Assembly: GCA_002179805.1 (NCBI GenBank)
Contig: NAVB01004734.1
Location: 1-12,357 of the forward strand
Length of the DNA: 12,357 nucleotides
Direction: 5' to 3'
Origin: Acanthamoeba lenticulata
Lineage: Eukaryota; Discosea; Longamoebia; Acanthamoebidae
Shown here: positions 1 to 8,161 of the stretch, piece by piece
How positions within the stretch are numbered: position 1 is the stretch's first letter
Layout of the letters: each line of letters opens with the position of its first letter
Made by a program: the position numbers and the translations under genes
The notes under the pieces: model-generated
Told to the model about the DNA's origin: nothing
Seen by the model: the letters and a program-made list of their open reading frames with translations, nothing else
The model's database searches: none

Positions 1-3000
1 GCTGAGGTTTGGACTTGGGATTGGGGTTGGGCTCGGAGCGGAGGCTGTGAGCTGCGCGTGGATCCACGTGTTCCAGTGGCGGTGCTCGATCCGCTCAGTC
101 AGCAACTTCTCGTACAGCGCCGCCACGTTCTGCGTGCACTGCCTTCCGCTCTGTTTTTTTTTTGAATAATAAAAATAAGTAATTAATTAAGAAGTCAACA
201 ATATAAATCATTAAAATAACGTAAAAAATCGAACCTGGGCGAGGTTGAGCTTGATGGCGACGGCGGTGGAGAAGAACAGCTCCCGTCGCATGTCGTCGAG
301 CTCCGCGCTCAGCCGCTGGATCTCGCTTTCGCGTCGCGCGGCCGCCTCCTTCTCGAGTTCGCGGCCAAGCTCCGCCTCGTTCCCTTCTTCTTCCTCCTCC
401 ACTTCTTTCCCGCCGCGATCACGCGTGGTGGTGGCGACGGCCTGTAGCGCCTGAAGGCGATCGAGCTCGGCCTGTGCGCGCTGCGCCTTCTCCGCATTGT
501 TGCGCGCCTCGGCCTCGGTCTCCTTGAGCTGTTTGAACAGCTGCTGGACCTCTTTCTTGATCTCGTCCTTGCTCCGCTGGTCGATCCGCTCGCGCTCGTG
601 TTCGCTCTCCTGCTTGGCCAGCCGCTGCTCGAGCTCGCGCACGGTGATCTTGGTGTTGTTGAGGGCCATGACCAGGTCCTGCTTCTCCCTGAGCGTCTGC
701 TCCACCGTCCGCTGCAGCGACGCGATGGCGTCCTCGCGCTGGCTGATCTGGCGATCGCGCTTGATGAGCTCGTCCTCATAGGAGACGCTCTTCATCATCT
801 CCATCATCTCGATCATCTCCTCGAGCTCCTGGATGCGCTCCTGCACGCTGTCGTCGTTCGCCTTTGCGCCGCCGGAGCTGTTCTGCTGCTGCTGCTGCTC
901 GGCCGTCGAGGCCGCAGCGGCCTCCTTGGCCTGCTCGGCCTGGGCCTGGGCCAATCGGATGCTCTCGCGAAGCTCGGCGATCTGCTTCTCGTTCTCGCTG
1001 GCCTCGCGGAGCTTGGCCTCGACCTCCTGTGTGAGGCGCGTCTTCTCCTCCATCAGCTCCATCACGTTCAGCTTAAGCGCGTGCACTTCGCCTGCGCCCG
1101 CGCCGCTGCTGAGCCTCCGGCCGGCCAACACCGCGGCCGAGGGCCTCGGCGGGCCCACCGTCGAGCTGCGGGCCCGCGTCCTGCCCGCCGGCATGACCTC
1201 CTGCTCGTTGTCGCCACTGTGGGCTCGCGCGCGCAAGGCCGCGAGCTCGGCCTCGGCCCGCGCCAGCTCGTGCCGCACGCCGGCGGCGGCCTCGCTCTGC
1301 TCCGCTTTGGCCCGAGCCAGCTCGTCGGCCAGCTGCTGCGCGCGGGCGTCGGCCTCATCCAGCCGCTGCAGGGCATCGTCGCGCTCCTGCCGAGCGTCGG
1401 CGCTCATGGCCTTGTGGCGCTGCACCTCGGCCTTGAGGGCGTCGACCTCCTTGATGACGTCCAGCAGCAGGCCCTCCTTCTGCTCGACCTCGTCGCGGGC
1501 CTTGGCCTCGCGCTCCTTGGCTTGGCGGGCCTGCTGCTCGGCCTCCTGCCGCTGCTTGCGTGCGGCCTCGACCTGGCTCTGTGCACCCGTCAGGGCATCG
1601 TCCTTGACCACGAGGTCGAGCTGCAGCTGATTGACGACGCTCTCCTTCTGCCGAAGCTCGTCCTTGCCCTGCGTCAGCTCCTGCTTTACCTGCTCGGCCT
1701 TTTGCTGGCTCCGCTGCACTTCGCTTTCGAGCTCGGCCGTCCGGACCTTGGTTGCTTGATTGAATGCCTCGAATTCCTTGACCTTGGCCGCCAGTTGGCG
1801 GTCGCGCGCGGCCACTTCGCCGAGCAGCGCCGTGGTCTCCTTGGCGCGGTCCGTCGAGACACGCTCGAGGTCGCACCGCGTCTGCTCCATCATGCGCTCA
1901 TGCGCCTTCCTGATCTCGGCAAGCTCCGCGTTGCGCTGGTGGGCCTTGGCCTCCAGCGCTTGGTGCTGCTCGTCGGCCTCCCTCCGCAGCTGCTCGAGCT
2001 GCGCCTGGGCGTTGGCCTTGAGGCCGGCCACCTCGTCTTCATGCTGGGCGATCGTCTGCGCGAGGCGAGCGCTGGTCTCCGCGAGCTCGGCCTTGAGCGC
2101 GTCGAAGCTGCTTTGGCTCTGCCGCGCTGCGGCCGTGAGCTCCTCGATCTGGGCTTCTCGCTCGCGCAGCGCGGCGTCACGCTGGGACACGTCGGCCTCT
2201 CGGTGCTCACGCTCGTGGGCGAGCGACTTGCGCAGCTCCTCGACGAGATGGTCCTGCTCGTCGGCCCGCACGTTGGCGCTCGTCAGCTTGCCGGCCAGGG
2301 TCGCCACCTCGGCCTTGGCCCCGACCAGCTCCTGCGCCTTGCTCGCAAACTGCTCGCTCAAGGCCTCGGCCTGCGCCCGCGCGGCGCTCAACTCGCGCCT
2401 GAGCTCAGCCGCCAGGGCTTCGGCCTTGGCCTGGCTCTCGGCCTTGGCCTCGATCTCGTGTCGCAGTCGAGCGATTTCTTCGCTCCGCTGCCTTACGTCG
2501 GCCAAGAGGCTTTCCCTTTCGGTCTCGACTCGCGCCAGGTCCGCGCGGATTCGAGCGACTTCATCGCTGCGTTGCCTGGCCTCGGCCGCCAGGGCTTCGC
2601 TTTCGCTCCTGACTTGCGCCAGGTCCGTGTGGAGCCGGGCGGCCTCATCGCCGTGCTGCCTCCTCTCGTGCTCCAGCATGGCAGAGGTCTCGCGCAGCGC
2701 AGCGTCGCGCTGGGCCACGTCGGACTCGTGGTGCTCGCGCTCGTGCGCGAGTGCCTTTCGCAGCTCAGCGGCGACCTGGGCCTGCTCGTCTGTCCGCGCG
2801 TTGGCGCTCGTCAACTGGGCCGTCAGGGCCACAACTTCGGCTTCTGCCCCAAGCAGCTCCTGCGCCTTGGCCGTGAGCTGCTTGCCCAGGGCCTCGGTCT
2901 GTGCCTGCGCAGCGCTCAACTCGCGCCTCAGCTCGGCCGCCAGGGCTTCAGCCTTGGCCTGGCTCTCGGTCTTGGCCTCGATCTCGTGTCGCAGTCGCGC

Positions 3001-6000
3001 GATTTCTTCGCTCCGCTGCCTGACGTCGGCCAAGAGGCCTTCCCTTTCGCTCTCGACTCGCGCAAGGTCCGCCCGGATTCGAGCGGCTTCGTCAACGTGC
3101 TTCTTCCTCTCCTGCTCGAGCGCCCCCAACGCGGCGTCGCGCTGTGCCATCTTTTTCTCGTGGTGCTCACGCTCATGCGCGAGCGACTTGCGCAGCTTCT
3201 CGACGAGCTGGGTCTGCTCGTCAGCCCGCACACTGGCGCTCGTCAGCTGGGCCGTCAGGGCCATCACCTCGGCTTCGGCTCCGAGGAGCTCCTGCGCCTT
3301 GGCTGCGACCTGCTCGCCGAGCGCCTCGGCCTGCGCCCGCGCGGCGCCGACATCGGCCGCCAGAGCCTCGATCTTGGCCTGGCTCTCGGCCTTGGCCTGC
3401 TTGAGCGCCTCGATTTCGTGCCGAAGCCGAACGATTTCATCGCTGCGCTGCCTGACGTCAGCCGCAAGGGCTTCGCTTTCGCTCTTGACTCGCTCCAGGT
3501 CCGCGCGGAGCTGAGCGGCCTCCTCGTCGTGCTGTCGCTTCTCCTGCTCCAGCTTGGCCGCGCTCTCCCGCTCGAGGGCCTCCAGCGCAGCGTCGCGCTG
3601 AGCCACCTGCGCCTCGTGATGATCACGCTCCTGTCCAAATGCCTTGCGCAGTTCTTCGACGAGCTGTGTCTGCTCGTCAGCCTGCACATTGGCACTCGTC
3701 AGCTGAGCAGTCAGGCTCACCACCTCGGCTTCGGCCAAGAGGAGCTCCTGCGCCTTGGTCGCGAGCTGCTCGCTCAAGGTCTCAGCCTGCGCTTGCGCGG
3801 CGCTGACGTCGGCCGCCAGGGCTTCGGCCTGGGCTTGGCTCTCGGCCTTAGCCTGCTTGAGCGCCTCGATTTCGTGCTGAAGCCGACCGATTTCTTCGCC
3901 GCGCTGTCTGACGTCGGCCGAGAGGCCTTCGTTCTCGCTCTTGGCCCGCTCCAGCGCGGCGTCGCGCTGGGCCACCTGGGCCTCCAGCACGGACACTCGC
4001 GCCTCGCTCAGCTCGCGCTCATGCGCCAACGTCGAGTCGAGCTCGTCTCTGAGCCGTCGGGCCCTGTCGGCCGACTCGGCTTGCTCCTCGGTCAGCTTGT
4101 GCTCCGCTGCGGCGAGGCGTGCCTGGGCCTCCTCCCGCTCTCGCGCGTGCGCCGCTCGGGCGTGTTCGAGCTCGGCCTCGAGTGCTGCGTTCTCGCTGCC
4201 GCTTTGCTGGACGGCGGCCGTGAGGGCTTCGCTTTCGCTCTTGGCTCGCTCCAGGTCCGCGCGGAGCTGAGCGGCTTCCTCGCCGTGCTGTTTTCGCTCT
4301 TGTGCCAGCCTCTCGGAGCTCTCTTGCTCGAGCGTCTTGAGCGCGGCGTCACGCTGGGCCACCTCAGCCTCGTGGTGCCCACGCTCGTGCGCGAGCGACC
4401 TGCGCAGCTCCTCGACGAGCTGGGTCTGCTCGTCCGCCCGCATGTTGGCACTCGTCAGCTTGTCATTCAGGGCCGACATCTGGGCTTCGGCCGCGAGAAG
4501 CTCCTGCGCCTTGCTCGCGAGCTGCGCACTCAAGGCCTCGGCCTGTGCCCGTGCGGCGCTCAACTCGTGGCTGACCTCGGCCGCCAGGGCTTCAGCCTTG
4601 GCTTGGCTCTTGGCCTTGGCTTCCTTCAGCGCCTCAATCTCGTGTCGAAGTCGAGCGATCTCTTCGCTTCGCTGGCCGATGTCACTCGCGAGGCCTTCAC
4701 TGTCGCTCTTGACTCGCGTCAGATCTGTGCGGAGCTCGATAACCTCGTCGTGAAGTTGCCTCTTATCTCGCTCGAGGGCCTCCAGCGCGGCGTCACGCTG
4801 GGCCACCTGCGCCTCGTGATGCTCACGCTCTTGTGTGAACGACTTGCGCAGCTCCTCGACGAGCTGGGCCTGCTCGTCAGCTCGTACATTGGCGCTCGTC
4901 AGCTGGGCCGTCAGGGCCACAACCTCGGCTCCGGCCGCGATCAACTCCTGCACCTTGCTCGAAACCTGCTCGCCCAAGGCCTCGGCTTGCGCCCGCGCGG
5001 CGCTCAACTCGTGCCTGAGCTCAGCCGCCAGGGCCTCGGCCTTGGCCTGGCTCTCGGCCTTGGCCTCGATCTCGTGCCGCAGTTGAGCGATTTCTTCATT
5101 GCGCTGTCTGACGTCGGCCGAGAGGCCTTCGCGTTCGCTCTTGGCTCGCTCCAGCTCGGCATCGCGCTGGACCACTTGAGCCTCCAGCGCCGTCACTCGC
5201 GCCTCGCTCTGCTCACGCACTGCGTGGAGCTCCTTCAGTTCTCGGCTGTGCGCCGCCTGGGCCTGGGCGAGCTCGGCCTTGAGTGCCGCGCACTCGACGT
5301 CGCTCTGCTGAGCGGCGGCCTCGCTTTGGCTCTTGGTTCGCTCGAGTTCGTCGATGCGTTCCCTCAACTCTCGGGCCTCCTCGGCGCTTTGTGCCGTCTG
5401 CTGCTCGAGATCGTTAAGCGCCACGGCGCGCTGGTCAGTCAGCGCAGCCGCTTCGGCTTCCATTTTGCGCATTCGCTCGCGCGCGTCGATCAGCGCCGCA
5501 TCTGAGTCACTGGCGCCGCGCGCGAGGTCGGCAGACAAGGTCTCGATCTTGGCTTCTCCCTCACGCTTAGCGCGTTCGAGCTCGCCGAGCTCCTGCCTCA
5601 AGGACACGCTCTGGGCCTCGACTTCCTGCAGCTGCTCGCGCAGCTCGTCGAGCGCCTTCGCCCCCAGCGCAGCCTCCGCTCGGAGGGTCGCCGCCTCGGC
5701 GCGCTCGGTCTCGAGCTCGGGCTCGACCTCAGCCAGCCGGCCTTCATAGAGGCGCGCCTGCTCTTTGGCTGCAGCGAGTTCGGACTCGACGGCGGCCTTG
5801 GCCTCGGCCAACTCGTCGCGGTCGCGCACGGCGCTCGCGATCTCATCGGCCTTTTTCTCTAGCTCGGCGTCGCGCTGGCTTACAGCCACTCGAAGCTCGT
5901 CCAGGCGCTCGTCCTTGGTCTGGGCCAGCGCTCGGAGGGACTCGACCTCTTGTTTGGCCGAGGTGCGATCGTCCTCGGCCTGCTTTTGCAGCGCCTCGAG

Positions 6001-7860
6001 CTGCGCGCTCAGCTGCGCTACAGCCTCGTCGCGGGCATCGATCGTCGATTGAAGCTCGGCCTCGCGCTCCTGCTTCTTACGCATCGCGAGGATCAGCTCC
6101 TGCACGGTCTGGGCCTTCTCGTCGAGCTTGGCCTCAAGGCCTTCCTTTTCGCGCCGCAGCGCCTCGGCCTCCTGGGACTTCTCGTTGACCTGACGGCCGA
6201 GCTCCTCGCGCAGCTCCTGCAGCTTGGCCTGCATCGTCTCGTGGAGTTGAGCCTGCGTGGCCTGGTCGGCGGCCTCCAGCTGAGCGGCCTTGGCCGCTTC
6301 CTGGGCCTTTTCCTGTTCTTCCGCGAGGAGCTTCTGCCTCAGCTCGTCGAGCTCACGCTGGCTACGCTGCAGCTCGGCCTGCACGGTCTCATGCTCGCGC
6401 TTCATCGCGTCCAGTTCGCCATCGCGTTGCTTCAGTCTCTCCTGGAGCTCAGCGACGACCTCGCGACGCTTCTCGTCTTCGTTGTCCTTCTCGTCCTCAG
6501 CGGCTTGCTTGTCGTCGCCCTTTGGCGCTTCCTCTGTTGACGTCGACTCGAGGTCCTGATGAGGCCCGGCTTGAAGGGGCTCCGCCTGGTGGTCGTCGCT
6601 GGCGCTCTCGAGCGCTGCGATCCGCTCGTCCTTGGCTTGGATCTGCGCGCGGAGCTCGGCTTGTTGGTTCTCCTTCTGGGCGCTCTCCTCGCTCAGCATC
6701 GCCAGCGCTTCCCTGAGCCGGGCGAGCTCAAGGCTCGGCTGCTGTTGCTGTTCCTCGTTGAGCGCTTCGTCGCCGCTCGCACTGGCATCGGCTTCGTTGG
6801 GTTTGGCATCGTCCTTTTTGTCCTTGCCGCTGTCCTGGGCGGCTCGCTCGTCGACGGCCCCGCGGCTCTGGCGTCGGCCGACGCGCAGAGCCTCGTTCTG
6901 CTGGCGGAGCTCGGCAAGCTCGGCCTCCCGCTCCTTGAGGCGCTGCCGCAGCTCCGACACATGACGCTGCATCTCGGCCTGCTGCCTCTCGGCCCTGCAT
7001 GCCGCAAGCCGCAAGCCCGTGGGACGCGCGTCAGCTTTCTCTTCTTGTTGCGGCAGCCGAATTGAATTCATACGCCGTACATCTTTTTCACACTGTTGAG
7101 TTCCTCATCCCGCGCGTCGATTTCGTCGAGCGCGCTGGCCTTTTCCTCCTCGATCCTGAGGTACAGGTTCAGTCCGTCGACCTGCTCGACGGATGGGCAT
7201 TGAGGTCAGCACGCTGCTTACCCGCTTGGCCCGGCCTGGCTGATGGTGCGTACCCAGTAAGCGACTTCCTCCTCCGAGGTGGCGGCCAGCTCGTAGATCC
7301 GCTTGGGCGTGATGATCTCGAAGCCAAAGCCTTGTGGCGTGGGAGCGCTCGTGGCCAATCTGAGCGAGTCCCTCTTCCGCACTGCAAAAATGACGCCGGT
7401 TGAGCCGATTATGGTGCCATCACATTGTGTGGAGGCACACAGGCCAGGCGGGGGTCGCGTACCGATTGGCACGTTAGCTGCCTTGCCCTGGCGGCGCACG
7501 ACTGTGATCTCGGTGCAGTCGACGAAACCAAGGCTCTCCTTATCACCTGTCCGCCGGGTCAAATTGAGCGCGCTCATTTTTGTGCTCAGCGGAGTGAAAG
7601 TAGTACCTTGGTTGGCAAAGTAGAAGAGCTTGTTGCCACGCTGCTGGAACCAACGGTGCTTGTAGGACCGCACCAGCCCCTTCTCGCCCTTTTTAAAGAG
7701 CCATCCCTCGAGCTGCACAAGAAACGAGCAGGGGTGTGTTTTCCGAATAAGAATCGGACGGAGGGCAGGTGCACAAGCGAATCCGCACCGCTGGGATACC
7801 ACGAAAGGCGGAGGAACGACGGCCATCCTCCGCAACGAAGCTGGCCCTTCTCTCATCCAT
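1..7860 (-). CDS. PH-domain giant coiled-coil protein, 3' end beyond window
   Basis: Probable scaffold or membrane tether; I recognise no named orthologue. Proposed coding exons, in transcript order: 7860-7789, 7712-7607, 7546-7463, 7381-7222, 7155-7081, 6994-235, 150-<1. Introns are 76, 60, 81, 66, 86 and 84 bp, all GT..AG, and phases agree throughout, giving about 2,469 residues to the window edge. Order: 24-residue leader; PH domain (about 25-137); then heptad-like Glu/Ala/Leu/Arg/Gln-rich coiled coil from about 142 to 2,400, interrupted by acidic linkers near 218-253 and 298-346 and a basic Ser/Pro/Gly hinge near 2,090-2,136; then a less helical tail containing HWNTWI and a Pro-rich stretch. 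No signal peptide, membrane segment, motor or kinase domain is seen. The first exon is uncertain: ATGs at 7860, 7856 and 7826 lie in two frames, and donor 7799 would suit the latter two. The in-frame ATG at 7071 lies inside the fifth intron and is not the start. PH call firm; function inferred. Confidence 0.85.
151..234 (-). other. AT-rich last visible intron of the coiled-coil gene
   Basis: Proposed 84-bp intron, donor GTTCGA at 234 and acceptor CAG ending at 151. It is strikingly AT-rich next to GC-rich exons, and the acceptor is preceded by ten A residues (T run 154-163 on the plus strand) instead of a pyrimidine tract. Reading through it reaches a TAA at 213-211, so the alternative is that the protein ends there with the tail VRFFTLF and this is 3' UTR. 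I prefer the intron because the 150 bases beyond it stay open in the same phase, are GC-rich, and encode a plausible continuation (NVAALYEKLLTERIEH, then HWNTWI). Confidence 0.6.
883..897 (-). repeat. Short CAG repeat encoding five glutamines
   Basis: Five CTG units on the plus strand read as five CAG codons on the coding strand, between Glu and Asn-Ser-Ser-Gly-Gly in the distal coiled coil. A four-glutamine run with mixed codons lies near 6737-6750. Both are short and probably benign slippage tracts. Confidence 0.7.
1086..1224 (-). other. Basic Ser/Pro/Gly hinge interrupting the coiled coil
   Basis: About 46 residues without heptad character separate the main rod from a shorter distal coiled coil. 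The stretch includes AGRTRARSSTVGPPRPS and LAGRRLSSGAGAGEV. It is rich in Arg, Ser, Pro and Gly, so it is probably flexible. RARSS and RRLSS look like basophilic (PKA/AKT-type) phosphorylation sites, but that is only motif-level inference. Confidence 0.6.
2161..5310 (-). repeat. Higher-order protein-coding repeat array in the rod
   Basis: Six copies of an A module carry the signature LTSANVRADEQ followed by LVEELRKS and HEREHHEAQVAQRDAAL. On the plus strand the complementary motif CTGCTCGTC recurs beside positions 4869, 4425, 3669, 3213, 2781 and 2253. Spacings are 444, 756, 456, 432 and 528 bp, all multiples of three. A second B module (SEARV, then LEAQV, QRDA and ERAKSE) occurs at about 5310-5110 and 4210-3900, so the N-to-C order is B-A-A-B-A-A-A-A. 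The two BA stretches sit exactly 1,200 bp (400 codons) apart. Bases 5101-5160 and 3901-3960 align without gaps at 55 of 60 positions; bases 2451-2520 and 2979-3048 at 67 of 70. Growth by tandem duplication is inferred. Confidence 0.85.
7222..7712 (-). other. PH domain, split over three exons
   Basis: Exons 7712-7607, 7546-7463 and 7381-7222 join to a full pleckstrin-homology fold. It opens with EGWLFKKGEKG, the classic first strand, followed by SYKHRWF (second strand), KLFYFANQGDKESLGFVDC (third and fourth strands), a loop with IVRKRD, GFGFEIITP, RIYELAATSEEEVAYW and a C-terminal helix carrying the near-invariant Trp (YWVRTI). Lysines in the first loop (KKGEK) and the K-x-R-W-F motif on the second strand resemble the phosphoinositide-binding signature of PH domains such as those of AKT and BTK. 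Specificity cannot be read from sequence alone. Removing the 60-bp and 81-bp introns is what restores normal loop lengths. Confidence 0.9.
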
Positions 7861-8161
7861 CACGCGATTCTGCAGAAATGCAGCAAATTATCGGTTTCCA
7901 AATGTAGCGTCCTAGGTGGCAAAGGGCAAGCCGGCAAGGCTCAGGGCAGTCCAAGTGGCAAGATCACCCAGCTGTTCGGACGATGAGGCAGGAGCACCCC
8001 GTTAATAGTATTGCAGGTGGTGAAAAACAAAGCGCCAGCCCAACCACGAAATAGAACACGAAAATTTGGATATCGGGAGTTGAAAGCGAGAAAGAAAACA
8101 GGTTGGTCAGAGGAAGAAAAGGTTAGAAATTCTTGGTCCTGCAGCGTTCCGACGTAGTGCG
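7861..8161. promoter_or_regulatory. Divergent intergenic region between coiled-coil gene and NPRL2
   Basis: These 301 bases separate the starts of two head-to-head genes and must hold both 5' UTRs and both promoters, or one bidirectional promoter. I see no clear TATA box at a usual distance from either ATG and no open frame worth calling. A purine-rich stretch (about 8080-8130, with repeated GAAAG/AGAAAA) lies on the NPRL2 side. On the coiled-coil side a CTGCAG close upstream of 7860 could be a splice acceptor for a 5' UTR intron. Specific factor sites cannot be named. Confidence 0.5.

Larger units (their letters stand above)
235..6994 (-). other. Giant single exon encoding the coiled-coil rod
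   Basis: This 6,760-bp exon enters with one base of a split codon after acceptor CAG at 6997-6995 and leaves in phase 0 before donor GT at 234-233. It holds about 2,253 uninterrupted codons rich in Glu, Ala, Gln, Leu, Arg and Lys, with few prolines or aromatics over most of its length, as expected of a long rod. Codons end mostly in G or C. At roughly 0.15 nm rise per residue, a fully helical rod of about 2,200 residues would be around 300 nm long (my arithmetic from the standard alpha-helix rise). The low codon complexity leaves long open frames on the opposite strand; these look like shadows. Confidence 0.85.

Noticed and set aside
2161..5310. The regularly spaced repeats as a CRISPR array or satellite
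   Set aside because: Spacings vary (432-756 bp), all are multiples of three, the repeats are diverged, and they translate to continuous coiled coil. This is a protein repeat.
598..5505. A 1,635-codon open frame on the plus strand opposite the coiled-coil exon
   Set aside because: Its translation is a Leu/Gly/Arg-rich string with the mirrored repeat pattern of the rod and no recognisable domain. It exists because the sense strand almost never uses TTA, CTA or TCA codons in this GC-rich repetitive gene, so antisense stops are missing.
235..6994. Myosin, kinesin or intermediate-filament identity for the rod
   Set aside because: No motor head, P-loop or filament consensus is present. Similarity of such rods is mostly compositional, so a name would be unsafe.
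7009..7071. ATG at 7071 as the start of the coiled-coil protein
   Set aside because: It lies inside the proposed 86-bp intron (7080-6995). The upstream exons encode a PH domain whose reading phase joins the rod exactly, so the protein starts further upstream.
7425..7907. A 160-codon plus-strand frame opposite the PH exons
   Set aside because: It runs across PH introns and exons alike, with no recognisable protein features; shadow of the minus-strand gene.
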